Assembly: GCA_018993265.1 (NCBI GenBank)
Contig: JAGKSW010000076.1
Span: forward strand, 1-43,703
DNA length: 43,703 nt
DNA from: Nostoc sp. TH1S01
Lineage (GTDB): Bacteria; Cyanobacteriota; Cyanobacteriia; Cyanobacteriales; Nostocaceae
Reading direction: 5' to 3'
The notes beneath the pieces were generated by a model that ran no database searches, was not told where the DNA came from, and worked only from the letters and a program-made list of their open reading frames with translations. The position numbers and the translations under genes were made by a program. Below, in pieces: positions 31,576 through 40,496 of this stretch. Position 1 is the first letter of the stretch. Every line of letters starts with the position of its first letter.

Positions 31576-31842
31576 CTAATAAAAAAATCTATTGTAGATT
31601 GACCGTGAACTGGTTGTTGTATAGATATTATTGTCATGATAATTAATTGAACCTGCACCTCCACCATCATATCTCATACTACTGTCAACAGAATTGATAT
31701 ACGTTCTGTCAGTAGCATTCATTATGCGAAACACATAAGGATAACTACCTCCCAATATAGTTTTTGCTTGCTCAATATTTAGATTTTGTATAAATACTAA
31801 GCTGGAATTATCAGGTAAGTTAGAGATTACAATTTTAATCAT
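31576..31842 (-). CDS. GG-leader peptide, SRSIYN family
   Basis: 88 aa. The leader MIKIVISNLPDNSSLVFIQN then LNIEQAKTILGG precedes the cargo SYPYVFRIMNATDRTYINSV, DSSMRYDGGGAGSINYHDNN and IYTTTSSRSIYNRFFY. Its leader start (IKIVIS) resembles the 23077 leader (AKIVIS), and its cargo resembles 30186, linking the two ends of the locus. It has no Cys. The TTTSSRSIYN end is the best conserved part of the family. Confidence 0.72.
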   Translation of the reverse strand: MIKIVISNLPDNSSLVFIQNLNIEQAKTILGGSYPYVFRIMNATDRTYINSVDSSMRYDGGGAGSINYHDNNIYTTTSSRSIYNRFFY

Positions 31843-32486
31843 GATCTTAGTGAAAAAAGCAAATACAATTGGTTTTTAATTTATTTAAATACGTAACTGT
31901 TTCCCCTAAATATTATAGATAACAATCCATGTTTTAACTAGAGATACAACAATATTTATAGGACATTAATCATCTGTTGTGTCTCGATAAATATTTTTAA
32001 AAATAGTACTTTTGTCCAAAATTTTAAAAATAAGTAGATATTCTTAAATATAAATTAGCTATTTCAATATTCTAGACTAAATTCTTTCAATATTGTCTTA
32101 TAAATAGTCTTCAAAAATTTAAAATAATACTGGATAAACCAGCATAAGTTATCCGTAACCAAAAATTCAAAGTATTCCATTCTCATGGATAGCACTTTTT
32201 AACATTTTTTTCTGTCTTATTCCAAAAAACAAGAACAATAATATATGTACTATTGTCTATTTTGCTGAGATAAGAAGATTATTTTTTATTTATTTTGCAT
32301 TAAATTTATTTTAGTAACTTAATTCAATTTGCTATACATTCACTAGAAAGTTACTTTAAAACACTAGTAATTAGAATTGAAAACACAGTAGCTAAAACAG
32401 AAATAATAAATCGTTCAGTATAAAGTTAGTGTGTTTTTAAAGTGTAAATGCAATTGAATAACAAAATTAATTTTGCTTAATAACTT
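31843..32486. other. 640-bp AT-rich stretch without recognised gene
   Basis: Very AT-rich, with stops in all frames. It must contain promoters of the divergent 31576 and 32487 genes. No clear repeat element was seen. Confidence 0.45.
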
Positions 32487-33134
32487 ATGCTATTAGAACA
32501 AGAATCATTATCTTCTTATCAAGCAATTTTAATCAGTTCAAACTATCGGCAGAGATTAGAGAAGATTGCCCGTAAATACACGAGAGGAACAAGTTTATAT
32601 TGGGAAGATGCGGTTCAAATTGCCCACTTAAAAGTTTTCCTAGCTTTTCAAGCAGGAAAGTTCCGCCAAGGAAATGTGGAACAATTTTATTACTGGGCTG
32701 TTGCTGTAGCTAGATGTGTAATTATTGATTCTGTTCGTAAAGAAAGTTTACGGAAGTATCAAAGTTTAGATGATAATATCCCAGGAACAGATATGTCTTT
32801 ACTAGACACAATTCCTGATGAATTTAGTACATTAGATGCAATAGAACGTGGGGATTTAATTCTGCAAGCCCTAGAGTCTATTTATCAACTTGATAAATCT
32901 TATCCACACCGTAATTATCTTAAATTATGGCAAGGAAAAGTGGATGGAAAAACACAAACTCAAATTGCTGCTGAATTAAAAATTAGTCAGGGTGAAGTTT
33001 CTAAGCGATGGCAAGAACTCTTAGGGCGTATTGCTGAGTTATTAGGTCTATTAGAAATCAAAGATATGAAGAATAAACTGCAAAAAATTCACCAGCAGAA
33101 AATGGCAGATAATCGCTCCACAAAGCAGTGGTAA
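32487..33134 (+). CDS. Sigma-70 family (ECF-like) RNA polymerase sigma factor
   Basis: 215 aa. A region 2-like part, LYWEDAVQIAHLKVFLAFQA with QFYYWAVAVARCVIIDSVRK (about 38-90), is followed by a C-terminal helix-turn-helix of region 4 type, TQTQIAAELKISQGEVSKRW (about 155-175). There is no long region 1 or 3, so it is of the short extracytoplasmic-function style. The tail after residue 185 is basic and not conserved-looking. It lies between the peptide locus and an unknown gene 148 bp downstream on the same strand. A link to peptide expression is possible but unproven. The ATG has no clear ribosome site. Confidence 0.78.
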   Translation: MLLEQESLSSYQAILISSNYRQRLEKIARKYTRGTSLYWEDAVQIAHLKVFLAFQAGKFRQGNVEQFYYWAVAVARCVIIDSVRKESLRKYQSLDDNIPGTDMSLLDTIPDEFSTLDAIERGDLILQALESIYQLDKSYPHRNYLKLWQGKVDGKTQTQIAAELKISQGEVSKRWQELLGRIAELLGLLEIKDMKNKLQKIHQQKMADNRSTKQW

Positions 33135-33282
33135 GTCAATAAAATGTTGCCTTAATGTCTGATGATCAAGATTAAAAGCAGTCATCGTTTGAAGCGTTGA
33201 ATCGTTAATGAATATATGGATCGAATACCAATAGTTTTTGAATTTTTGCTTGTGAATCATTGTTGTATTGCAGTAAAATTAT

Positions 33283-33981
33283 ATGCGATTAAATTTGGGT
33301 AAATTCATTTTTTGGAATCAGCATAGATATAATAGCTTAATGCCACAACCTGGAGAAATTTGGCAAGTTAATTGCTTTGTACAAAGTCCTCTAAATTTTA
33401 CAAGTCAAGAACAGCAGACTTTGTACTCTTCCTTAGCACAAAGTTTTTTGGCAGGCAACTTACCACCGCGCTATGTAATGATTGTCAAAGAACCTGAATT
33501 ATCTGAAGAGATAGATGAGCAGTGGTTGATTGTTTATGTGATGTTACTTTCAGTAGAAACAGATTTTATTAGTAACATAGATGTGCTAATTCCTGCCAAA
33601 ATATCAGGGTTAAGTCAAGATTTATTGGCAGAGACTTGGCATATTCTTCCTGCCCTGGCTTGTAACTTACTACAGCCAGTTGGTAAACGACTATCACGCC
33701 AAATTTATGACTATTTACTAACCGTTGGAGACTATCATCATAAGTCAATTTATCAAGTGCCAGAAATAAAAGAAATCCAAAATTTAGGTATTATACATGA
33801 AAATATAGACTCGGCAAACAGCTTAAGAATTCAAGATTTTCATCAAGCAGAAAAAGCTTGGAGTGATGTATTAACAGTGCCAGTAGCAGCTTATTATACT
33901 TATTTGAAAAGTATAAATTTTACAAATGCAATATTAATTGAAGCATTGGCATTAGAACAAGACCTGCAATCTGAATATTGA
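33283..33981 (+). CDS. Hypothetical protein encoded after the sigma factor
   Basis: 232 aa, or 213 aa if translation starts at ATG 33340 (MPQPGEIWQVNCFV). Neither start has a good ribosome site. Recognisable patches: PRYVMIVKEPELSEEIDEQW, LIVYVMLLSVETDFISNIDV and ETWHILPALACNLLQPVGKR. There is no membrane segment or signal peptide. I do not recognise a family. Its position right after a sigma gene could mean an anti-sigma or regulatory partner, but nothing in the sequence shows it. Confidence 0.65.
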   Translation: MRLNLGKFIFWNQHRYNSLMPQPGEIWQVNCFVQSPLNFTSQEQQTLYSSLAQSFLAGNLPPRYVMIVKEPELSEEIDEQWLIVYVMLLSVETDFISNIDVLIPAKISGLSQDLLAETWHILPALACNLLQPVGKRLSRQIYDYLLTVGDYHHKSIYQVPEIKEIQNLGIIHENIDSANSLRIQDFHQAEKAWSDVLTVPVAAYYTYLKSINFTNAILIEALALEQDLQSEY

Positions 33982-34113
33982 TAATTGACAGCGATCGCCC
34001 TCTTTATAACCTTTACAAATCCATATTTGGTATCGTCAGGAAAAATTTAAGAGAATTTCAGCTATTTCTAATTTAAATAGCGTATCTTAATTAAAGTGTA
34101 GATAAGGAACCAT

Positions 34114-34205
34114 AGAGAGAAGTTGCGTGCGGTGAACCACTTGCGTTGGACGGGTTTCCCGGCATAAACCCGAAGGGGGTTTCCCCTCGGCCTTGCAAAC
34201 TTCGA
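34114..34205. repeat. GC-rich dispersed repeat segment
   Basis: agaagttgc at the left and gcaaacttc at the right are near-inverted ends around GC-rich words such as cgggtttcccggc and gaagggggtttcccctcgg. It is out of character with the AT-rich flanks and similar in wording to segments near 12410 and 21480. Probably a decayed MITE-like element. Confidence 0.4.
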
Positions 34206-34235
34206 TAGACGCGAAAAATTTAGGATTAAAAAATC

Positions 34236-34991
34236 ATGGTGACAAAACCACAGCAAAAATTCAAGGTAAATCTCAAATTTTTACTATTAGCTATACTTGT
34301 AGCCACCTTGATAATTGCTACTAGATTTGTTAACTTACACGCAATTTTTCAGACTTTAGTGGCTCAAGTCAATAGTCTTGGAGTTTGGGGTGCGATCGCG
34401 TATATAGGCATTTATAACTTAGCAACATTATTATTTATTCCTGGTTCGGTTTTAACTGTAAAAGCAGGTTGCTTATTTGGTTTATTTTGGGGTTCAGTAT
34501 ATGTATTAATTGCTGCCATTATTGGAGCAACTTTAGCATTTTTGATTGGACGTTATCTATCGCGGGATTGGTTATCACGTCAAATTGAGCGACATCCTAA
34601 ATTAAAAGCCATTGACGTAGCAGTTGCCAAAGAAGGATGGAAAATTGTTTTGTTAACAAGGTTATGTCCCTTATTTCCTTTCAACTTATTAAATTATGTT
34701 TTCGGTGTCACGCAAGTTTCTCTGAAAGATTATGTATTCGGTTCTTTTGGGATTATTCCTGGGACAGTTATGTATGTTTATCTTGGGACATTAGCGGGAA
34801 ATTTGGCAATGAATCATATACCCAGTCAAACACTCACTCCCGAAGCAAGAACTTATCAATTGATTCTGCAAGCAATTGGCTTAATTGCTACTGTGGCTGT
34901 AACTATTTATATTAGTAAAATTGCCCAAAAAGCTTTATCTGAAAGTATGTCCGTGACAGAAACAGTTCAACAGAAAAACAACAAATATTAA
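34236..34991 (+). CDS. TVP38/TMEM64 (VTT-domain) membrane protein, copy 1
   Basis: 251 aa with about five or six membrane segments. The VTT/DedA-type core reads LFIPGSVLTVKAGCLFGLFW then GSVYVLIAAIIGATLAFLIG with RYLSRDW, and later LTRLCPLFPFNLLNYVFGVT. Family members are thought to act in lipid scrambling or transport. taggatt lies 10 nt before the ATG. It is followed 51 nt later by a paralogue and then by a flavoprotein gene, a combination suggesting a redox-linked membrane function (inference). Confidence 0.87.
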   Translation: MVTKPQQKFKVNLKFLLLAILVATLIIATRFVNLHAIFQTLVAQVNSLGVWGAIAYIGIYNLATLLFIPGSVLTVKAGCLFGLFWGSVYVLIAAIIGATLAFLIGRYLSRDWLSRQIERHPKLKAIDVAVAKEGWKIVLLTRLCPLFPFNLLNYVFGVTQVSLKDYVFGSFGIIPGTVMYVYLGTLAGNLAMNHIPSQTLTPEARTYQLILQAIGLIATVAVTIYISKIAQKALSESMSVTETVQQKNNKY

Positions 34992-35042
34992 CTGCTTACT
35001 TAAGAATTGGGTATCTAAAACCCAAAATTTTTCCTAAAAAAT

Positions 35043-35825
35043 ATGAAAAATAAAATTTTATCAAATAATTGTAATTTGGGAAGCTTAGTTAAAGCTTCCC
35101 ATTTATCAATATTAGCTTTAATAACCGTGGCGATCGCTATCTTCTTGCACCCAGAAACAGCCCTTGCCCAAACAGCCGCACAAACAACCTCATTTAATCC
35201 CCAAGTTATTTTACGTGATGCTTTGCAATGGATTGATAATCAGGGAACTGTGGGAGCCATAGCTTTTATTGGACTTTATATTATTGCTACCGTTGCTTTC
35301 TTACCTGGTTCCATTCTTACTTTAGGTGCTGGTGTTGTTTTTGGTGTAGTTTGGGGTTCTTTATATGTGTTTGTGGGTGCAACTCTGGGCGCTACCGCAG
35401 CATTTTTAGTTGGACGTTATTTAGCTAGAAGTTGGGTTGTCAATAAAATTGCCAATAATCAAAATTTTGCAGCAATTGACCACGCCGTCGGTAAAGAAGG
35501 ATTAAAAATTGTTTTATTAACTCGACTTTCTCCCATATTTCCGTTCAATTTATTAAACTATGCCTTTGGCGTGACAGGAGTTTCGCTCAAAGATTATTTT
35601 ATTGGTTCTGTCGGTATGATTCCTGGCACAATTATGTATGTTTATATTGGTTCCTTAGCCGGGAATTTGGCACTAATTGGTACTGAAGGTCAACCGAGTA
35701 ACCCTACCGTGCAATGGGCAATTCGGGTAATAGGCTTGATTGCCACAGTTGCAGTGACAGTTTATGTCACCCGCATTGCCCGGAAAGCTTTAGCAGAAGA
35801 GGTAAAAATAAACGATGAAGTCTGA
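35043..35825 (+). CDS. TVP38/TMEM64 (VTT-domain) membrane protein, copy 2
   Basis: 260 aa, clearly paralogous to the preceding gene (VAFLPGSILTLGAGVVFGVV, GATLGATAAFLVGRYLARSW, LTRLSPIFPFNLLNYAFGVT). It differs by a longer N-terminus with a signal-like segment (LSILALITVAIAIFLHPETA) ending ALAQTAAQ. The tandem pair probably arose by duplication. It shares the operon direction with the flavoprotein gene 124 bp downstream. Confidence 0.87.
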   Translation: MKNKILSNNCNLGSLVKASHLSILALITVAIAIFLHPETALAQTAAQTTSFNPQVILRDALQWIDNQGTVGAIAFIGLYIIATVAFLPGSILTLGAGVVFGVVWGSLYVFVGATLGATAAFLVGRYLARSWVVNKIANNQNFAAIDHAVGKEGLKIVLLTRLSPIFPFNLLNYAFGVTGVSLKDYFIGSVGMIPGTIMYVYIGSLAGNLALIGTEGQPSNPTVQWAIRVIGLIATVAVTVYVTRIARKALAEEVKINDEV

Positions 35826-35949
35826 AGTCTGCTAGAGAAAATTTAACGCCGTGTGCAATTTTCTCTCAAACCTCTTCCCCAGGAGGGAAGAAAAAATTAA
35901 ATTTTACACTTCATACTTCAAACTTTATTGAGATTTCATACTTAAGATT

Positions 35950-37500
35950 ATGTCGAATTCAGAATTAGAAAGAGTAATTGTTCGCCCAGTGGATGAGTAT
36001 AACCAAAAATTAGTGTCTTATGTACATCCACCAAATTGGGTAAATCCACAGCCTGCTGATTGTTATGATTTGGTAGTTATTGGTGCGGGAACAGCGGGAT
36101 TAGTCGTAGCGGCTGGTGCAGCCGGGTTAGATTTGGGTTTGAAAGTTGCATTAATCGAAAAGCATCTCATGGGTGGAGATTGCTTGAATGTAGGTTGTGT
36201 ACCATCAAAATGTATTATCCGCTCATCGCGGGTGATTGGTGAAATTTGGCAGGCGAAAAACTTTGGAATTAATATTCCCAAACAACAGGTAGAAGTTGAT
36301 TTTCCCGCAGCTATGGCCAGGATGCGACGCATCAGGTCGGGAATTAGTCATCATGATTCAGCAGAACGTTTTCAAAATTTAGGTGTTGATGTTTTCTTGG
36401 GTAATGGTCGATTTGCTACCAATAACACTGTGGAAGTAGGCGGGCAAATTCTGCGGTTTAAAAAAGCGGTAATTGCAACAGGTGCTAGGGCTGTACATCC
36501 AGCGATTCCGGGAATTGAGAATGTTGGTTATTTGACCAACGAAACAGTTTTTTCTTTGATTCAGCGACCGGATAAGTTAGCTGTAATTGGTGGGGGGCCA
36601 ATTGGTTGTGAATTGGCACAAACCTTTCGGCGTTTGGGTTGTGAAGTCACACTGTTACATCGTGGTTCTCATCTGTTAAATAAAGAAGATGCAGATGCAG
36701 CCGAAATTGTGCAGAATGTTTTAATTCAAGAAGGCATTCGTGTAGTTCTAAATTGCCAGTTAGAAGAAGTAGTTGCTGTTACCGAAGGAAAACGACTTTA
36801 CTTTTCTACTAACGGTTACAGAGATTCGGTGACAGTAGATGAAATTCTCGTCGGTGCAGGACGTGCGCCTAATGTGGAAGGGTTGAATTTAGAAGGTGTA
36901 GGGGTAGAGTACGATACCCGTCAGGGTGTAAAGGTAAACGATTATCTGCAAACAACCAATCCGAAAATTTATGCGGCTGGTGATATCTGCATGAACTGGA
37001 AATTTACCCATGCAGCTGATGCAGCAGCGCGAATTGTGATTAAGAATACTCTGTTTTCTCCCTTTGGTTTAGGGCGTTCTAAACTCAGCAGTTTAATTAT
37101 GCCTTGGGTGACATACACATCTCCAGAAATTGCCCACGTGGGGATGTATGAACATGAGGCGCAGAAACAAGGTATTGATGTAGCCACAATTAAAATTCCT
37201 TTTAGTACTGTAGACCGAGCGATCGCTGATGGTGAAGAAGCAGGATTTCTCAAAATTCTGCACAAAAAAGGATCTGATCAAATTCTCGGTGCTACCATTG
37301 TTGCTAGTCATGCAGGTGAGATGATTTCGGAAGTTACCACCGCAATTGTCAATAAAATCGGTTTGAGTAAATTAAGCAGTGTCATTCATCCTTACCCCAC
37401 CCAAGCTGAAGCAATTAAAAAAGCCGCCGATGCTTACCGTCGTACTCTCTTAACTGCTAATACCAAACGCCTTCTAAGATTTTTGACTAAGCTTTCATAA
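35950..37500 (+). CDS. Mercuric-reductase-like FAD/NAD(P) disulfide oxidoreductase
   Basis: 516 aa, class I pyridine nucleotide-disulfide oxidoreductase. FAD-binding DLVVIGAGTAGLVVAAGAAG (about 40-60), redox-active disulfide GGDCLNVGCVPSKC, NAD(P) motif LAVIGGGPIGCELAQTFRRL, second FAD motif TTNPKIYAAGDIC, and dimer-interface His-Glu pair in IHPYPTQAEAIKKAADAYRR. It lacks the N-terminal heavy-metal domain and C-terminal Cys pair of true MerA, so mercury reduction is unlikely to be its main role. Neighbouring VTT proteins are a recurrent association in cyanobacteria (recalled, not checked). Confidence 0.88.
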   Translation: MSNSELERVIVRPVDEYNQKLVSYVHPPNWVNPQPADCYDLVVIGAGTAGLVVAAGAAGLDLGLKVALIEKHLMGGDCLNVGCVPSKCIIRSSRVIGEIWQAKNFGINIPKQQVEVDFPAAMARMRRIRSGISHHDSAERFQNLGVDVFLGNGRFATNNTVEVGGQILRFKKAVIATGARAVHPAIPGIENVGYLTNETVFSLIQRPDKLAVIGGGPIGCELAQTFRRLGCEVTLLHRGSHLLNKEDADAAEIVQNVLIQEGIRVVLNCQLEEVVAVTEGKRLYFSTNGYRDSVTVDEILVGAGRAPNVEGLNLEGVGVEYDTRQGVKVNDYLQTTNPKIYAAGDICMNWKFTHAADAAARIVIKNTLFSPFGLGRSKLSSLIMPWVTYTSPEIAHVGMYEHEAQKQGIDVATIKIPFSTVDRAIADGEEAGFLKILHKKGSDQILGATIVASHAGEMISEVTTAIVNKIGLSKLSSVIHPYPTQAEAIKKAADAYRRTLLTANTKRLLRFLTKLS

Positions 37501-37702
37501 AGCTGGATCTGAAGCCACAATTTTACGGTTAACTTCTATTACCAAAGAAACTAAGGGTAAATTAACAGTGTATTTGCTAGTTATAGTCTCTGGGAGTGAA
37601 ATTAAAGTAAAAAAAGCTACAGCCTTTAAGGTTTTATCTTCCGGCATTGTCTCATAGACTAGGGGCAGCAACCTTATTAAAACTGGCAGAGGAAAGTGGA
37701 AA

Positions 37703-39103
37703 TTGACTGAGACGAACAACTTAAACTCTACCTTCCAGGATGTGTCCCGTAGAGAATTGCGAGATTTAGTCAGGACTCAACTGCAAATGCTGTTAGAAGC
37801 AGCAGATTTACAAGCAGCAAAATCAATTCTTGTACCTGTACAGCCGGCGGACATTGCGGAGGCGATTGAAGGTTTGCCAGAAGCGATGCACGCTTTGGCT
37901 TTTCGCTTGCTTTCTAAAGATGAAGCGATCGAAGTTTATGAGTATCTTGACTATAGCGTACAAGAACGGCTGATTGAGGAATTAAAAAGTCAAGAAGTGC
38001 GTGATATTGTCGATCAAATGTCCTCGGATGACAGAGCTAGGCTATTTGATGAATTACCAGCAAAAGTTGTCAACCGCTTACTAGAACAATTAAGTCCTAC
38101 AGAACGTCAAGCTACAGCTTTGCTGTTGGGTTATGAACCCAATACAGCCGGGCGAATTATGACCCTAGAGTTTATTTCCCTAAAAGAAAATATCACAGTT
38201 TCTCAGGCTCTAGAGCGGATTCGTCGTTTAGCTAATGCCAGCGAAATAATTTACTATCTCTACGTTACAGATGCTGAAAGACGCTTGACAGGGATTGTAT
38301 CTTTGCGAGATTTGGTAACATCTCAGCCAGAACAAATCATTGGCGAAATTATGACCCGTGATGTTGTATTTGTTCGCACTGATACAGACCAAGAAGAAGT
38401 AGCGAGAGTTATCCAAAGATACGACTTTTTAGCTGTACCTGTAGTAGATAAACAACAGCTTTTAGTTGGTATTGTTACAGTTGATGATGTAATTGATATT
38501 TTGCAAGAAGAAACCACCAAAGATATTTACGCTTTAGGTGGTGGTGTGCAGTCGAGTGGTGATAATTATTTCCAGATGAATTTAATGGAAGTTGCTCGTA
38601 AACGAGTGTTATGGTTGTTTGTTTTATTAATAACAAATACTGTTACAGGCACAATTATTAAATCGCAGGAAGATATCTTAACTAAAGTAGTCACACTTAC
38701 AGCATTTATTCCTTTATTAACAGGGACTGGCGGTAACGTCGGCGCGCAATCTTCTACAGTGGTAATTCGCGGGATGAATACTGAAGAAATTCGCTCCCTT
38801 GGCCCATTGCAAGTAATTGGCAGGGAAGCGATCGCCGGGTTACTCTTAGGTGGTATGCTGGGAATTATCGCTACAATCTGGGCATACTTTTTGCAAGGCA
38901 GAATCGAAGTTGCGATCGCAGTCGGTAGTAGTTTAATTGCGATTTCAGTTTTAGCTTCTGTTTCGGGTTCAACACTGCCATTCTTATTTCGGACGTTGCG
39001 TTTAGACCCAGCTTTGATGTCTGCACCATTTATTACTACAGCAGTCGATGTCTTAGGAGTGTTGATTTACTTCAATTTGGCACGGGTAATTTTACAGTTA
39101 TAA
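37703..39103 (+). CDS. mgtE: Magnesium transporter MgtE
   Basis: 466 aa, the usual MgtE length. The N domain (about 20-135) contains ADIAEAIEGLPEAMHALAFR and the superhelical LLEQLSPTERQATALLLGYE. Two CBS domains follow (about 140-265: TGIVSLRDLVTSQPEQIIGE, LVGIVTVDDVIDILQEE). The membrane domain has about five helices and the GTGGNVGAQSSTVVIRG pore segment. Mg2+-gated channel in the inner membrane. The start is TTG 37703 with gagg about 11 nt upstream; no ATG precedes the conserved domain. Confidence 0.92.
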   Translation: MTETNNLNSTFQDVSRRELRDLVRTQLQMLLEAADLQAAKSILVPVQPADIAEAIEGLPEAMHALAFRLLSKDEAIEVYEYLDYSVQERLIEELKSQEVRDIVDQMSSDDRARLFDELPAKVVNRLLEQLSPTERQATALLLGYEPNTAGRIMTLEFISLKENITVSQALERIRRLANASEIIYYLYVTDAERRLTGIVSLRDLVTSQPEQIIGEIMTRDVVFVRTDTDQEEVARVIQRYDFLAVPVVDKQQLLVGIVTVDDVIDILQEETTKDIYALGGGVQSSGDNYFQMNLMEVARKRVLWLFVLLITNTVTGTIIKSQEDILTKVVTLTAFIPLLTGTGGNVGAQSSTVVIRGMNTEEIRSLGPLQVIGREAIAGLLLGGMLGIIATIWAYFLQGRIEVAIAVGSSLIAISVLASVSGSTLPFLFRTLRLDPALMSAPFITTAVDVLGVLIYFNLARVILQL

Positions 39104-39104
39104 A

Positions 39105-39211
39105 TCATATCGTGTCCGGTAAAAGACTTATCATGAAGACCGCAGGGGAGAGGCTTTTCCCGTTTCTGCACAGATGACGAAATTATCACTGCTCACCCGG
39201 ACATGATATGA
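39105..39211. repeat. MITE-like inverted repeat between mgtE and the kinase gene
   Basis: The ends tcatatcgtgtccgg (39105-39119) and ccggacatgatatga (39197-39211) are inverted repeats with one mismatch. It fills the space between convergent genes, beginning 2 nt after the mgtE stop. Confidence 0.65.
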
Positions 39212-39218
39212 CGGGCGA

Positions 39219-40496
39219 CTACAGAGGTAGCTGGATGATAAATTTAGTACCTTCCCCTAACCTAGAGTCTACCTCAATCACTCCTCCATGTTTTTCTTCA
39301 ATAATTTGTTTGGCTATGGCTAATCCTAAACCTGTCCCCTTACCTACTTCTTTAGTAGTAAATAGATGCTCAAAAATCTTTTCTTTGACTGCTTCATTCA
39401 TCCCTTGAGCATTATCAGCAATGATAATTTGTACATATTGATCTAGCATTAAGGTTGTAATAGTAATCCGATTAAGATTCGCTTGAATTTCTGCAAAACT
39501 CCGGTTAATATTTGATTCTTCTAGCGCATCAATGGCATTGGCGATAATATTCATGAATACCTGATTTAACTGTCCAGGAAAACAATTAATTTGTGGGATA
39601 TTGCCATACTCAGTGATCACTTCAATAGCTGGGCGATTTTCATTAGCTTTTAAGCGATGTTTGAGAATTAAAATTGTACTATCAATACCCTCATGGATAT
39701 TAAATTGTACTTTGTAATCTTGATCGGCGCGAGAGAAAGTTCTTAAACTGGTACTAATATTTTTTAATCTGTTACACGCCATATTCATAGCATCTAACAT
39801 CTTTGGTAAATCTTCTAAGCTATATTCCAAGTCAATTTCTTCACTATGGGCGATAATTTCTTCACTGGAATGAGGAAAACTTTCTTGATAAAGATTTAAG
39901 TGTTCAGTAATATCAGCAATAGTGGGTTTAGCTTGTTGGAGAGTTGCAGAAATAAAACCAAGAGGATTATTCATTTCATGTGCGATTCCTGCAACTAAGT
40001 TACCCAAGCTAGACATTTTTTCAGATTGAATTAATTGAATTTGAGTATGTTGTAGTTCTGATAAAGTGGCTTCTAATTTTTGCTTTTGTAGTTGTAATTT
40101 AGCTTCTGAATCGACAATTTGACTAAAACGAGTCAATAAGTTGAAACTTCTATAAAAACTCAAAAAGAAGATAGCAACAATCACAGTTATCATATCTGCT
40201 ATTACTTGTAAAAGCATTATATTAGTTAGTCCTAAAAGTTGGGCCGCATGAAAACTGTGACCAAGACCACAACTAAAGAAAATTCCGGCGATCGCAACTA
40301 CTATCCAATCAATACCATGTAACCGATTACGCCAAATACTATAAGCTATGCCAGAAGAAATAATAAAATAGCAAATAGCAATAATTAAATTTTCACTTTC
40401 TATTAAATTCGTTAAATTTTGTGGTGTATCTATTGGATAAATCATAATAAATCCTTGAGCAAAAACTGTTGTTAAATTTTGGAATTCTAAGAACAT
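39219..40496 (-). CDS. Histidine kinase with ethylene-receptor-like membrane domain
   Basis: 425 aa. Three membrane segments (about 37-55, 63-85, 91-115) resemble the plant ETR1 sensor domain. Segment 1 has NLIIAICYFIISSG, keeping the Tyr of ETR1 but Asn at its Asp25. Segment 2 has FFSCGLGHSFHA, keeping the CxxxH copper ligands (Cys76, His80). A coiled linker leads to the H-box AGIAHEMNNPL (His173), N-box QVFMNIIANAIDAL, IIADNAQGMNE and KGTGLGLAIAKQI. An alternative ATG at 40445 has aagga at good spacing and may be the true start. No response regulator lies next to it. Confidence 0.85.
   Translation of the reverse strand: MFLEFQNLTTVFAQGFIMIYPIDTPQNLTNLIESENLIIAICYFIISSGIAYSIWRNRLHGIDWIVVAIAGIFFSCGLGHSFHAAQLLGLTNIMLLQVIADMITVIVAIFFLSFYRSFNLLTRFSQIVDSEAKLQLQKQKLEATLSELQHTQIQLIQSEKMSSLGNLVAGIAHEMNNPLGFISATLQQAKPTIADITEHLNLYQESFPHSSEEIIAHSEEIDLEYSLEDLPKMLDAMNMACNRLKNISTSLRTFSRADQDYKVQFNIHEGIDSTILILKHRLKANENRPAIEVITEYGNIPQINCFPGQLNQVFMNIIANAIDALEESNINRSFAEIQANLNRITITTLMLDQYVQIIIADNAQGMNEAVKEKIFEHLFTTKEVGKGTGLGLAIAKQIIEEKHGGVIEVDSRLGEGTKFIIQLPL

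Noticed and set aside
35950-37500. True mercuric reductase and mercury-resistance locus
   Set aside because: The N-terminal metal-binding domain and the C-terminal Cys pair of MerA are missing, and no merR, merT or merP gene is nearby.
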